Origin: Firmicutes bacterium ADurb.Bin182
GTDB lineage: Bacteria > Bacillota > Clostridia > Christensenellales > CAG-138
DNA length: 64,000 bases
Assembly: GCA_002070205.1 (NCBI GenBank)
Contig: MWCU01000035.1
Span: 124,001 to 188,000, forward strand
Reading direction: 5' to 3'
The notes beneath the pieces were generated by a model that worked only from the letters and a program-made list of their open reading frames with translations, searched no databases and had not been told where the DNA came from. The translations under genes and the position numbers were made by a program. Below, in pieces: positions 17,209 through 26,928 of this stretch. The first letter of the stretch is position 1, and each line of letters starts with the position of its first letter.

Positions 17209-17808
17209 ATGTTATACTATCTTGTCAGATATCTGCTTGGCCCTTTGGTCCTTCTCTTCTTGCGGCCCGTGATTTACGGATTGGAAAATCTCAGGATTAA
17301 GGGGAAAGCGATAATAATATCAAATCATATCTCCATGTTTGATCCCGCATTGATAGCTTTTATCACACCGCGGCCTGTTCATTTCATGGCAAAAGCGGAA
17401 TTGTTCAAGTCCGCGCCGGGCAGGGTGCTTTTTAATGCTTTTTTGGCTTTTCCGGTTAACAGGAAGGAAGTCGATTTAAATTCTTTAAAAAGAGCGCTGA
17501 GGGTACTCGATAAAAATAAAATATTCGGAATTTTCCCCGAAGGAACGCGTTCCGTTACCAACGATATGGATATTTTGGAAAAGGGGGCGGCTTTTCTTGC
17601 CGTCAGATCAGGAGCACCCGTGATACCCATATATATTCACTATAGCAGCTATCGGACATTCAGGCCCAAGGTAATGATAGGCAAACCCATTAATATCAGT
17701 GACATCGTTGCGAATACCAACAAATCAACTCTTATCGATGTGGTCACATACGAGTTCGCGGACGCTATGAACGCCCTTAAAATTGAACTGGAGGCCGTAT
17801 GCAAATAA
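17209..17808 (+). CDS. plsC: 1-acyl-sn-glycerol-3-phosphate acyltransferase
   Basis: Acylates lysophosphatidic acid to phosphatidic acid at the membrane, 199 aa. An N-terminal hydrophobic helix (about 1-22) is followed by the acyltransferase motif NHISMFDP (HX4D) and the substrate-binding block FPEGTRS. GAAAGGATT precedes the ATG. The last 10 bp overlap ispH-S1. With plsY at 44955 this supplies one later step of phospholipid synthesis. Confidence 0.92.
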   Translation: MLYYLVRYLLGPLVLLFLRPVIYGLENLRIKGKAIIISNHISMFDPALIAFITPRPVHFMAKAELFKSAPGRVLFNAFLAFPVNRKEVDLNSLKRALRVLDKNKIFGIFPEGTRSVTNDMDILEKGAAFLAVRSGAPVIPIYIHYSSYRTFRPKVMIGKPINISDIVANTNKSTLIDVVTYEFADAMNALKIELEAVCK

Positions 17809-20099
17809 TCGTTGCAAAGCATTCCGGCTTCTGCTTCGGGGTGCAGCGAGCGCTCAACATGGTCGAGCAGAATCTTGCCGAAAGGGATAAGATATATACC
17901 TACGGCGAGCTTATCCATAATGAGGTCGTGATTGAGGAGCTTAAAAAAAAGGGAGTCGTCCCTATCGAAGATATTTGCATGCTTAATCAAAACGACCTTA
18001 TAATTATTCGTTCTCACGGAACCGGCCCCGGGACATACGAGCGATTGGAGAAGCTCGGGATCGCGTTTAAAGACGCGACTTGCCCGTATGTCAAGCGTAT
18101 CCAGAAAACAGTAAAAAAACACCATGATCTCGGGCATACGGTTATAATAGCCGGCAAAGCTGACCATCCCGAGGTATCGGGCATCAACGGGTGGTGCGAT
18201 AACGCCGGGATCGTTGTTTCGGACGAGAAGGATGTCGATTCTCTTCCTTACGGTATGACCGCATGCTTAACGGCGCAAACTACTCTCCAGGAGGAAGTAT
18301 ATGAAAAAATCATCCTGAGAATCCGCGAGCATTGTGACGGATTATATGTTTATAACACGATTTGCGACACTGCGAAGGCGAGACAGCATGAAACCGAAGA
18401 GCTGAGCAAAAAATGCGGCGTAATGGTCGTAATCGGAGGATTCAACAGTTCGAACACAAGAAAATTAGCCGATCTTTGCAGAAAATACTGCAAGCGTGTA
18501 TATCATATTCAAAATCCCAAAGAACTGCCACTTGAAATAATCAATGCAAATGATATAATAGGAATTGTTGCAGGCGCTTCGACGCCGGATTGGATGATTA
18601 GGGAGGTTATTGCAAGAATGAGTGAAGTGGAAAAGACGATGGCTGAAGATCCCAAAGTCGAAAGCTCAGAAGATGAAAGGGAAGCAACAGCTGCCGTCGA
18701 GGAACCCGATTTAAAGCAGTCCGTTGCGGAGGAGCTCGAAACGGGTACTACCGAAGCCAATGATAATCATGAGACCAGCTTTGAAGAAGCTGTCGAAAAA
18801 TCAATGGTACGAATCAAACACGGTCAGTTGATTACCGGTACTGTAGTACAAATTGCCGATGAAGAGGTCTGCGTAAATATCGGGTATAAATCCGATGGGT
18901 TTATCCCAAAGAACGAGTTCTCATCCGATCCGGATGTAAAGCCTTCCGAAGTCTTAAGCGTTGGGGACGAGATAGTGGTCGAAGTGCTCAAAGTAAAGGA
19001 TGAAGACGGCAACGTGCTTCTTTCACGCAAAAGCGTTGAGGGCAAGAAGCTGTGGGACGAGCTTATGCACGAGGCAAACCTTGAGGAAAAGGTTTTCGAG
19101 GGTATAGGCAAAGAGGTCGTAAAAGGCGGACTCATAGCGAGCATCAAAGGCGTAAGAGCATTTGTGCCCGCATCTCAGATTTCGATAAAATATGTAGAAA
19201 ATCTGGCCGATTACGTCGGACAGCCGTTAAAGCTCAGAATTATTGAAGTAGATAAATCCCGCAAGCGTATAGTTGCCTCGCAGAAAGCCGTACTGATGGC
19301 TGAAGCCGAGCAGGAAAAGAAAGAAAAATGGAGCCGGCTTGTCGTTGGATCAAAGGTAACGGGTGTGGTTCGAAGGCTTACCAGCTTCGGCGCGTTTGTC
19401 GATATCGGCGGGATAGACGGACTGATACACGTTACGGACATTGCATGGGGGCGCGTCAAACAGCCTTCGGATATTTTGAAGGTCAATCAGCAGATCGAGG
19501 TTCTCATACTTAACGTCGACGCAGAAAAAGAACGCATTTCGCTCGGTTATAAGCAGCTTCAGCCAAAGCCGTGGACAAAAGCCGAAGAAAATTATCCCGT
19601 GGGCTCGGTCGTTGAGGGCAAAGTAGTCCGGATCGTGCCGTTTGGGGCTTTCGTATCGCTCGAACCCACTATAGACGGCTTGATTCATATATCACAGGTG
19701 GCCGTAAGGCGTATAGCGAAGGTGGAAGACGAAATAAGCGTAGGCAATATCGTACGCTGCAAGGTTCTCGAAGTAAATCCTGAGGCTAAGCGGATAAGCT
19801 TAAGCCGTAAAGAGGTCATCTTGGACGAAAATCCCGAAATTGCCGAAGAGATTGCAAGGGAAAAACAGGAGCGCGAGCGGCTCAATGCCGAGCGTGCGGC
19901 GCAAAGGGCTGCCATAGCAGAACAGGCAAAACAGGCGGAACGGGAGCGCGCTAAGGCTTCCGCTTCGGGCAAGCACGAAAGGGTCGACCACGAACGTCGC
20001 CCGCGCCGCGAAAACGCAGATTATGATCTGCCGCCCGTACAGCAATCGACTACTTCGCTCGCCGATCTTTTTTCAAGCCTGACAAATAACGAAGAATAA
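17799..20099 (+). CDS. ispH: Bifunctional IspH (HMBPP reductase) - ribosomal protein S1
   Basis: Fusion of the last enzyme of the non-mevalonate isoprenoid pathway with an S1-like RNA-binding protein, 766 aa. IspH part, about 1-285: the [4Fe-4S]-ligand cysteines are in HSGFCFGVQRAL, DATCPYVK and NTICDTAKARQ. An acidic linker (about 290-335) follows. Then come four S1 domains (about 340-408, 422-492, 507-576 and 592-664), and an Arg/Glu-rich tail. Two S1 repeats carry the classic SFGAFVDIGGIDGLIH / PFGAFVSLEPTIDGLIH signature. The fusion is known from Clostridia and is not an annotation error: the frame is continuous. It overlaps plsC by 10 bp and ends at a strong terminator. Confidence 0.95.
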   Translation: MQIIVAKHSGFCFGVQRALNMVEQNLAERDKIYTYGELIHNEVVIEELKKKGVVPIEDICMLNQNDLIIIRSHGTGPGTYERLEKLGIAFKDATCPYVKRIQKTVKKHHDLGHTVIIAGKADHPEVSGINGWCDNAGIVVSDEKDVDSLPYGMTACLTAQTTLQEEVYEKIILRIREHCDGLYVYNTICDTAKARQHETEELSKKCGVMVVIGGFNSSNTRKLADLCRKYCKRVYHIQNPKELPLEIINANDIIGIVAGASTPDWMIREVIARMSEVEKTMAEDPKVESSEDEREATAAVEEPDLKQSVAEELETGTTEANDNHETSFEEAVEKSMVRIKHGQLITGTVVQIADEEVCVNIGYKSDGFIPKNEFSSDPDVKPSEVLSVGDEIVVEVLKVKDEDGNVLLSRKSVEGKKLWDELMHEANLEEKVFEGIGKEVVKGGLIASIKGVRAFVPASQISIKYVENLADYVGQPLKLRIIEVDKSRKRIVASQKAVLMAEAEQEKKEKWSRLVVGSKVTGVVRRLTSFGAFVDIGGIDGLIHVTDIAWGRVKQPSDILKVNQQIEVLILNVDAEKERISLGYKQLQPKPWTKAEENYPVGSVVEGKVVRIVPFGAFVSLEPTIDGLIHISQVAVRRIAKVEDEISVGNIVRCKVLEVNPEAKRISLSRKEVILDENPEIAEEIAREKQERERLNAERAAQRAAIAEQAKQAERERAKASASGKHERVDHERRPRRENADYDLPPVQQSTTSLADLFSSLTNNEE

Positions 20100-20111
20100 A
20101 TCACTTTTGTA

Positions 20112-20137
20112 AAGCCGGCTTTGCCGGCTTCTTTTAT
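20112..20137 (+). terminator. Rho-independent terminator after ispH-S1
   Basis: AAGCCGGC (20112-20119) and GCCGGCTT (20123-20130) form an 8-bp stem with a TTT loop, followed by CTTTTATTT. It closes the operon that begins at surE. Confidence 0.88.
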
Positions 20138-20148
20138 TTCCCACAGAT

Positions 20149-20176
20149 TTGATTTTTGAGCAAAATATTGTATAAT
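20149..20176 (+). promoter_or_regulatory. Promoter of ftsK
   Basis: TTGATT (20149-20154), 16-bp spacer and TATAAT (20171-20176), immediately after the ispH-S1 terminator and 36 bp before the ftsK start. Confidence 0.55.
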
Positions 20177-20212
20177 CAATTGACATACAGTTAAAAACGC
20201 GGGGTGTATCGA

Positions 20213-22561
20213 TTGCCCAAAAAGGCAAGCAAAAAAATTCAGAATAAACGCGAAATAACAGGAGTATGTCTTATCGCATTCGGCTTGTTCCTCGGAGTCG
20301 GCCTGTTTGCCGAATCGGCGGGGATTCTCGGAAAAGCGATAAGCGATGCGGTTTTCGGCATGTTCGGATTGTCAGGATATGCAATCCCGGTCACTTTGCT
20401 TATCGGTGGCATCGCGTTTATAGCGTTTTCGAAAAGACAGACGCAAGGCGTCTATCCTGCACTGATAATCGCAGGCATATGGTGTTTGCTCGTTATAGTG
20501 CATATTTTCTCGAGGCCTGTTATTAAAGACATTCCGTACTTAACATATTGCAGGGACGCGTATATTTCAGGCGAGGTTTCAAAGCTCGGCGGAGGTCTGC
20601 TCGGCTCGGTTTTGGCGTACCCCGCGCTGTTATTGCTGGGCGAAGCAGGTTCTTACATTTTGTTTATTGCGGCGATAGTCATTGTCATTTTAACAGTGAC
20701 TAAGCTGTCGTTAAGGGATGCGGGCGAGCAAGTCGGAAACAGGCTGAAAAAGGGAATGAATGCTTTGTCCGAGCGCATAGAGCGCAAACAGGAGCTTTAC
20801 ACCGAGGACCTTACGGAATATCAGGACGATCGGCTCCGGCAGCTGAATAACAGCCGTACTCTTAAACCCATAGTCAAAAACTCCGAAAAGGAAATCGAAT
20901 TCCTGCCGATGTCCGGACCCATCGCTATGCAGAGCAAACAGGCTGAAGCAGATATATTCGGCATGGACCCGATCGTCGAAAATCGCGTAAAGGCTGAACA
21001 GCCTTCAGTTGCCGAACGCGTATCCCGGATTTCAAACAACGCTCCGCTGAGCAGCAAGCCGATAAAGGCGATACCCGTTGAGCATATCGAGCCTATCCCG
21101 CCCGCGGCCGTAATTTATCAGCGTCCGCCGGTCACGCTGCTCAATGAACCGGCGGTGTCTTATTCAAAGGCCAAAGAATCGCCGTCGGAAAAAGCGCGAA
21201 TACTGGTAGAAACCTTCGCGAGCTTCAATATCAGCGTCAAGATACTGAATATCAGCGTCGGTCCCTCAATCACCAGGTATGAGCTTCAGCCCGCCCAGGG
21301 CGTACGCGTAAACCGCATTACAACGCTCTCTGACGATATTGCGCTTGCGCTTGCCGCGCCGAGGGTTCGGATAGAAGCTCCCATACCGGGCAAAGCCGCG
21401 ATCGGGATCGAAGTCCCGAATAAGAACACATCGATGGTAATGCTTCGCGAAATCGTTGAATCTCCCGAATTTACTCAGTCGGATTCCCCGATTACATTCG
21501 CGCTCGGCAAAGATATCGTCGGGAAAACCACGGTTGCCGATTTGGACAGAATGCCGCATTTGCTGATTGCGGGAACCACCGGCTCAGGTAAAAGCGTATG
21601 CATAAACAATATCATTGTAAGCATGATCTATAAAAGCACTCCTGCGGAACTTCGAATGATACTTATAGATCCCAAAGTGGTGGAGCTCAAGTTTTTCTCT
21701 TCTCTCCCGCACCTTCTGGTACCCGTGGTTACGGAGCCCAAAAAAGCGGCGGGAGCTTTGAAATGGGCGGTATCGGAGATGGAGTCGCGTTATCAAAAAA
21801 TGGCGAAGCTCAAGGCGCGCGATATCGCAAGGTTTAATGCTCTGCAAAAAAACGAGGAGGACAAGCTGCCAAAAATAGTAATTGTGATTGATGAGCTCGC
21901 AGACCTCATGATGGTCGCCGCAAAGGATGTGGAGGAATCCATATGCCGGATAGCTCAGCTTGGCAGGGCTTGCGGCATCCATTTGGTGGTGGCTACCCAG
22001 CGGCCTTCCGCCGATATAATCACAGGGCTGATAAAAGCGAATATTCCTTCGCGAATTGCGTTTGCAGTATCATCCTCAATCGAGTCGCGCGTTATAATGG
22101 ACTGCAACGGCGCGGAAAAACTTCTCGGAAGAGGGGACATGCTTTTTCACCCGAACGGAGCCGGTAAACCCGTGCGAGTGCAGGGCGCGTACGTAAGCGA
22201 TGAGGAGGTGGAAAGGGTCGTAAATTTCTTTGAGCGATTGCAGCCTGAAAGCAATTACGATGAAAGAGCGCTGGATGAAATAGTATCCGTATCGGCTCCT
22301 TCGAGCCAGGGGAACGGCAAGCAGGAGGATGAATTGTTGTCCGACGCGGTAAAAATAATACTTGACAGCGGTCAGGCATCCATATCGATGCTGCAGCGGC
22401 GTTTGCGAATCGGATATGCAAGGGCGGCGCGGCTTATCGATATTATGGAACAGATGAATATCGTAAGCGGGTTTGACGGCAGCAAGCCTCGAAAACTGCT
22501 GATCGATTATGCTCGGTATGATGAAATATTCGGAAACGAGCAGGAACAAAAGGGGTCGTAA
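20213..22561 (+). CDS. ftsK: DNA translocase FtsK/SpoIIIE
   Basis: Membrane-anchored hexameric motor that pumps chromosomal DNA through a closing septum, including into the forespore (SpoIIIE role). About 782 aa. The N-terminal domain has four or so transmembrane helices within 20-160. A proline-rich linker with low conservation follows, then the motor, with Walker A GTTGSGKS near residue 452, Walker B IVIVIDELADLMM and ATQRPSADIITGLIKANIPSR. The C-terminal gamma winged helix (SISMLQRRLRIGYARAARLID) reads chromosome-polarity sites. TTG 20213 is preferred because GGGGTG lies 6 nt upstream; that sequence includes the alternative GTG 20204. Confidence 0.94.
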   Translation: MPKKASKKIQNKREITGVCLIAFGLFLGVGLFAESAGILGKAISDAVFGMFGLSGYAIPVTLLIGGIAFIAFSKRQTQGVYPALIIAGIWCLLVIVHIFSRPVIKDIPYLTYCRDAYISGEVSKLGGGLLGSVLAYPALLLLGEAGSYILFIAAIVIVILTVTKLSLRDAGEQVGNRLKKGMNALSERIERKQELYTEDLTEYQDDRLRQLNNSRTLKPIVKNSEKEIEFLPMSGPIAMQSKQAEADIFGMDPIVENRVKAEQPSVAERVSRISNNAPLSSKPIKAIPVEHIEPIPPAAVIYQRPPVTLLNEPAVSYSKAKESPSEKARILVETFASFNISVKILNISVGPSITRYELQPAQGVRVNRITTLSDDIALALAAPRVRIEAPIPGKAAIGIEVPNKNTSMVMLREIVESPEFTQSDSPITFALGKDIVGKTTVADLDRMPHLLIAGTTGSGKSVCINNIIVSMIYKSTPAELRMILIDPKVVELKFFSSLPHLLVPVVTEPKKAAGALKWAVSEMESRYQKMAKLKARDIARFNALQKNEEDKLPKIVIVIDELADLMMVAAKDVEESICRIAQLGRACGIHLVVATQRPSADIITGLIKANIPSRIAFAVSSSIESRVIMDCNGAEKLLGRGDMLFHPNGAGKPVRVQGAYVSDEEVERVVNFFERLQPESNYDERALDEIVSVSAPSSQGNGKQEDELLSDAVKIILDSGQASISMLQRRLRIGYARAARLIDIMEQMNIVSGFDGSKPRKLLIDYARYDEIFGNEQEQKGS

Positions 22562-22564
22562 ACA

Positions 22565-23857
22565 ATGCCTAAAGTCGGAGTAATATCGCTCGGCTGTTCC
22601 AAAAACAGAGTGGATACGGAATCAATGCTCGGCTTGTTGACTCAAGCGGGATACGAGATCGTTTCGGACCCTGAAACTGCGGAGATTCTTATCATTAATA
22701 CATGCGGGTTCATCGAATCCGCAAAACAGGAATCGATCGATACGATACTCGAGATGGCTCAATATAAAAAATCCGGCAACTGCAAAGTTCTTGCTGTCAC
22801 AGGATGCTTAAGCCAGAGATATCGCGGAGAACTGATAAAAGAGCTCCCGGAGGTAGATATTTTCCTCGGAGTATCGGAATATTCCGCGCTCGTTCCGAAG
22901 CTGAACAAGTTTTTTAATACGGGTTGTTTAAAACTTTCATCAGCAAGGCGGATACTGTCGACGCCGTTCTACACGGCTTATATCCGGATAGCCGACGGGT
23001 GCGACAATCGCTGCGCTTATTGCGCCATTCCGCACATCAGGGGCGGCAGAACCAGCGTACCTGTCGAAAAACTGATAGATGAAGCTGAAGAGCTTTCCGA
23101 AGGCGGCGTTAAAGAACTGACGGTGATAGCCCAGGATACATCCGGCTATGGTCTTGACATTTATAAAAAACCCATGCTGCCGGTTCTTCTTGAGAAACTT
23201 GCCTTAATAAAGAAGCTTAAATGGATACGCGTTTTATATACTTATCCGCATACGGTCGATGAAAAACTTGTCGATACGATTGCCGAAAATCCGAAAATCG
23301 TAAACTATATCGATATGCCCATTCAGCATATAAACAGCGAAGTTTTAAAAAGAATGAACCGGCACGGATCGGATGCCCATATTCGTGAAATCATCGAATA
23401 CATTCGGCTGAAAAGCGAGGATTTTATTATAAGGTCCACTGTAATTGCGGGATTTCCCGGAGAAACGGATGCGCAGTTCAACGAACTGATGTCTTTCTTG
23501 CGAGAATATCCTATAGACAGGCTGGGCGTTTTTACGTATTCCCGGGAGGAGGGAACGCCCGCGGCCGGTTTTTCAGGGCAAATCGATGAGAACGTTAAGA
23601 AAATGAGAGCCGATATGCTCATGCGGCAGCAGAGAGGGATATCCCGCCGGCTGAATCAAAAAAGGATCGGCAGCGCCGTTGAAGTATTGATCGAGGAATA
23701 TAAAAACGGAAAAGCGAAAGGACGCTCTTACGCGGAAGCTCCCGAGGCGGACGGGAGCATATTTATGACGTCAGCCCGGCAGCTCGAGCCCGGCCAATTC
23801 GTCAAAGCTCGCATAACGGATGCAAGCGACTATGATTTATGGGGTGAAGTCTTATGA
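22565..23857 (+). CDS. rimO: Ribosomal protein S12 methylthiotransferase RimO
   Basis: Radical-SAM enzyme that adds a methylthio group to an Asp of ribosomal protein S12, 430 aa. The N-terminal UPF0004 domain has cysteines in SLGCSKNRVDTE, NTCGFIESAKQES and TGCLSQRY for the auxiliary cluster. The radical-SAM site is CDNRCAYCAIP. The TRAM domain is at the C-terminus. The SLGCSKN and NTCGFI wording separates RimO from MiaB, whose gene starts at 63577. It starts 3 bp after ftsK and overlaps pgsA by 4 bp. Confidence 0.96.
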   Translation: MPKVGVISLGCSKNRVDTESMLGLLTQAGYEIVSDPETAEILIINTCGFIESAKQESIDTILEMAQYKKSGNCKVLAVTGCLSQRYRGELIKELPEVDIFLGVSEYSALVPKLNKFFNTGCLKLSSARRILSTPFYTAYIRIADGCDNRCAYCAIPHIRGGRTSVPVEKLIDEAEELSEGGVKELTVIAQDTSGYGLDIYKKPMLPVLLEKLALIKKLKWIRVLYTYPHTVDEKLVDTIAENPKIVNYIDMPIQHINSEVLKRMNRHGSDAHIREIIEYIRLKSEDFIIRSTVIAGFPGETDAQFNELMSFLREYPIDRLGVFTYSREEGTPAAGFSGQIDENVKKMRADMLMRQQRGISRRLNQKRIGSAVEVLIEEYKNGKAKGRSYAEAPEADGSIFMTSARQLEPGQFVKARITDASDYDLWGEVL

Positions 23858-24399
23858 ATTTTGCGAACAAGCTGACTATGCTCAGGATATTGCTTATTCC
23901 TTTGTTTCTTGCATGCTTTTATATAAAGAGCCTTGTTCAGCAATGGAATTATATTGCGGCTTTTATTTTTATCGCGGCGTATCTGACGGATATATTCGAC
24001 GGAAACTATGCCCGCAGCCATAACATCGTTACGACTTTCGGGAAGTTTATGGATCCAATCGCCGATAAAATGCTGACCGGCAGTGCGGTCATTATGCTTG
24101 TAAGCGAAGGGATGCTCTCGCCTTTGGCTGCTATAATATTTATCGGGCGCGAGTTCTTGATAAGCGGATTCCGCCTTATCGCTGCAAACAACGGAACCGT
24201 GATTGCCGCCAGTTGGCTCGGAAAGGTGAAAACCGTGACTCAGTGCATCGCTGTCGTCATCATATTGCTTAAAAACCCGCTGTTCGGCCTTATCGGGATA
24301 CGCATGGATATTATAATGCTTGCCGCCGCGCTCGTATTTACGATATGGTCAGGCTTCGATTACATATATAAAAACAGAAAATTGATACGTTTTGAATAA
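23854..24399 (+). CDS. pgsA: CDP-diacylglycerol-glycerol-3-phosphate 3-phosphatidyltransferase
   Basis: Membrane enzyme of phosphatidylglycerol synthesis, 181 aa. It has the full CDP-alcohol phosphotransferase signature D-x2-DG-x2-AR-x8-G-x3-D-x3-D (DIFDGNYAR ... GKFMDPIADK). About five transmembrane helices. ATG 23854 overlaps the rimO stop in ATGA, so translation is probably coupled. rimO-pgsA-cinA-recA is a conserved clostridial order. Confidence 0.93.
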   Translation: MNFANKLTMLRILLIPLFLACFYIKSLVQQWNYIAAFIFIAAYLTDIFDGNYARSHNIVTTFGKFMDPIADKMLTGSAVIMLVSEGMLSPLAAIIFIGREFLISGFRLIAANNGTVIAASWLGKVKTVTQCIAVVIILLKNPLFGLIGIRMDIIMLAAALVFTIWSGFDYIYKNRKLIRFE

Positions 24400-24407
24400 A
24401 GGAAAAT

Positions 24408-25637
24408 ATGATCGCTGAAGTTATAAATGTCGGAACGGAATTGCTGATGGGGCAGGTTCTCAACACCGACGCAAAGTTTATTTGTGAGCAGCTTGCGGTT
24501 CTCGGCATTAACCTGTATCATCAAGCGGCTGTGGGGGATAACCCGGAAAGATTGAAGGACGCGTTAATTCAGGCGCTCGGAAGGGCGGATATTATAATAC
24601 TGTCCGGGGGCCTCGGACCCACTCAGGATGATCTCACAAAACAAACCGCCGCTGCCGTAATGGATTGTGAACTCGAAATCGACGAGACTGTATTGGAAGG
24701 GTTGAAAAACCATTTCGCATCTATCGGCCGGACAATGACTCCGAACAATATCAGTCAGGCCTTATTTCCGAGGGACTCGGTCATATTGCCAAATCCGTAC
24801 GGAACCGCTCCCGGCTGCATTATCGAAAAAAACGGAAAAGCTGTCGTTTTGCTGCCCGGTCCTCCGCGGGAGCTGTTTCCCATGTTTCAAAATTTCGTTG
24901 TGCCGTATTTATCGGCCCGCAGCGACGGCAGACTGTGTTCAAAAATATTGCGGGTATTCGGGATCGGCGAATCCTCGGTCGAGTACGAACTGAAAGACCT
25001 TATCGATAATCAAAGCAATCCGACCATAGCCACATACGCGGCGCTCGGCGAAATATCGATAAGAATCACGGCAAGATGCAAAGATGAGAGCGAAGGCGCT
25101 CTGCTCGTTGAGCCTGTTATCGATACTATTTGCCAAAGGCTCGGGGATGCCGTATACTCGACCGACAACAAGCCGCTTGAAGCTGTTTGTTTTGATCTTC
25201 TAAGGTCACGCTCCGCCACAATAGCTGTTGCGGAAAGCCTGACAGGCGGTTTGCTGACTTCAAAATTCGTAGGGATTCCGGGATGTTCCGAATTTCTCAT
25301 CGAAGGCATCGTGTGCTATTCAAACTCATCCAAAATCAAAAGGCTTAATGTCAGACCGGAAACGATAGAAAGATGCGGCGCCGTAAGCGCGGAAACGGCG
25401 CTCGAAATGGCGGAAGGCATAAGGCTTTCAAGCGGCGCGGATATCGGTATTTCCACAACCGGCGTCGCGGGCCCGGGAACCGATGCTTTTCATAATAAGG
25501 TCGGCCTTGTTTTTATCGGGTTGAGCCGCGGTGAGCGCAATGACTGTCTTAAACTTGAGCTGCATGGAGACAGAGAAAGAATAAGGCAGGTGGCTTCATT
25601 GCATGCCTTGAATTTATTGAGAAAAAAGTTAAGTTGA
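24408..25637 (+). CDS. cinA: CinA: competence/damage-inducible protein with nicotinamide-nucleotide amidase domain
   Basis: 409 aa. An N-terminal MoaB/MogA-like domain (VINVGTELLMGQVLNTDA; LSGGLGPTQDDLTK), related to ADP-ribose pyrophosphatase activity in characterised members, precedes a C-terminal PncC-type NMN deamidase domain (VAESLTGGLLTSKFVGIPGCS; STTGVAGPGT). It lies directly before recA, as in many Bacillota, where the pair is co-transcribed. Confidence 0.94.
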   Translation: MIAEVINVGTELLMGQVLNTDAKFICEQLAVLGINLYHQAAVGDNPERLKDALIQALGRADIIILSGGLGPTQDDLTKQTAAAVMDCELEIDETVLEGLKNHFASIGRTMTPNNISQALFPRDSVILPNPYGTAPGCIIEKNGKAVVLLPGPPRELFPMFQNFVVPYLSARSDGRLCSKILRVFGIGESSVEYELKDLIDNQSNPTIATYAALGEISIRITARCKDESEGALLVEPVIDTICQRLGDAVYSTDNKPLEAVCFDLLRSRSATIAVAESLTGGLLTSKFVGIPGCSEFLIEGIVCYSNSSKIKRLNVRPETIERCGAVSAETALEMAEGIRLSSGADIGISTTGVAGPGTDAFHNKVGLVFIGLSRGERNDCLKLELHGDRERIRQVASLHALNLLRKKLS

Positions 25638-25718
25638 TACTATTAATCATGTCGAATTGATGTTATTATATATATAATGATGACGAAGGATGGTGAAGGC
25701 TTAAAAAGCCGGTTGATT

Positions 25719-26735
25719 ATGTTGGAAAAAGAAAAAGCATTGGAAATGGCGCTGAGTCAGATAGAGAAACAGTTTGGAAAAGGCGCGATTATGAAGCTTG
25801 GGGACGCTGCCGCTAAAATCGCCGTTTCAACGATACCGACGGGCTGCATTGAATTGGATTTTGCGCTCGGGGTAGGCGGTATACCGCGCGGCAGGGTCGT
25901 TGAGATATTCGGACCGGAGTCCTCCGGAAAAACGACGATCGCTTTGCACATCATCTCCGAGGCGCAAAAATCCGGAGGCGCCGCCGCTTTTATAGACGCC
26001 GAACATGCCCTGGATCCTGTTTATGCGGCTAATCTCGGCGTAAATGTGGAGGAACTGTATATATCCCAGCCCGACACGGGAGAGCAGGCTCTGGAAATTG
26101 CGGAAGCGCTTGTCAGAAGCGGAGCTATCGATGTCGTAGTTATCGATTCCGTGGCGGCACTTGTGCCTAAAGCCGAGTTGGACGGGGAGATGGGCGATTC
26201 GCATGTCGGCCTTCAGGCCCGGCTCATGTCCCAGGCTCTTCGAAAACTTGCCGGAGTAATCAGCAAATCCAATACGATTGTTGTGTTTATAAACCAGCTT
26301 CGCGAAAAGGTAGGCATAATGTTCGGCAATCCCGAAACCACGACCGGCGGTAAAGCGCTTAAATTCTATGCGTCTATCCGCCTTGATGTAAGAAAAATCG
26401 ACACGCTGAAATCCGGAAACGATATTATCGGAAACAGAACAAGAATAAAAGTTGTTAAAAATAAAGTCGCACCGCCTTTCAAAGTAGCCGAATTCGATAT
26501 CATTTACGGGGAAGGTATTTCGCGCGAAGGTTCGATTTTAGATCTCGCGGTTGCCAAGAAAATAATAAGCAAGACCGGTGCATGGTATTCGTACGGGGAT
26601 ATGCGCATCGCACAGGGCAGAGAGAATGCCCGCATATTTTTGAAGGATAATAAGGAATTATGTGACGAAGTGGAAAGAAAGCTCAGAAACGAATTCAAAC
26701 TATCCGGCACGACCGACTTGGAATCCGAGGAATAA
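25719..26735 (+). CDS. recA: Recombinase RecA
   Basis: Forms nucleoprotein filaments on single-stranded DNA for strand exchange and SOS signalling, about 338 aa. Hallmarks: [14 protein letters not shown], Walker [18 protein letters not shown], the loop L1/L2 region around [15 protein letters not shown], and INQLREKVG. The start is uncertain among in-frame codons 25677-25722; 25719 is chosen because it matches the usual RecA N-terminus and because a TATAAT (25673-25678) overlaps the first ATG. No clear LexA/Cheo box is visible upstream: CGAATTGATGTTAT (25653-25666) keeps only part of each half site. A strong terminator follows. Confidence 0.96.
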   Translation: MLEKEKALEMALSQIEKQFGKGAIMKLGDAAAKIAVSTIPTGCIELDFALGVGGIPRGRVVEIFGPESSGKTTIALHIISEAQKSGGAAAFIDAEHALDPVYAANLGVNVEELYISQPDTGEQALEIAEALVRSGAIDVVVIDSVAALVPKAELDGEMGDSHVGLQARLMSQALRKLAGVISKSNTIVVFINQLREKVGIMFGNPETTTGGKALKFYASIRLDVRKIDTLKSGNDIIGNRTRIKVVKNKVAPPFKVAEFDIIYGEGISREGSILDLAVAKKIISKTGAWYSYGDMRIAQGRENARIFLKDNKELCDEVERKLRNEFKLSGTTDLESEE

Positions 26736-26748
26736 CAGGCTTTTACCC

Positions 26749-26788
26749 TCAAGGAAGCGTCATAATCGCTTCCTTGACTTTTATTTTA
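26749..26788 (+). terminator. Rho-independent terminator after recA
   Basis: TCAAGGAAGCG (26749-26759) and CGCTTCCTTGA (26767-26777) make a perfect 11-bp stem with a 7-nt loop, followed by CTTTTATTTTA. Confidence 0.92.
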
Positions 26789-26870
26789 CGAAGGTTTAAA
26801 ATCATATTGAGTTATAATGCCGGTTTGTCGGAAGTTTTATAAATGATGTTTATGAAACATTCCATGCATA

Positions 26871-26890
26871 CCGAGCAATGCTCTGCTCGG
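26871..26890 (+). other. Hairpin in the rny leader
   Basis: CCGAGCA (26871-26877) and TGCTCGG (26884-26890) form a 7-bp stem with a 6-nt loop, 20 nt before the rny Shine-Dalgarno. There is no T-tract, so it is not a terminator. It could stabilise or autoregulate the rny mRNA; this is inference. Confidence 0.45.
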
Positions 26891-26928
26891 ATACATTTTA
26901 CATAGATTTTGGAGGTGCTACTGACTCT

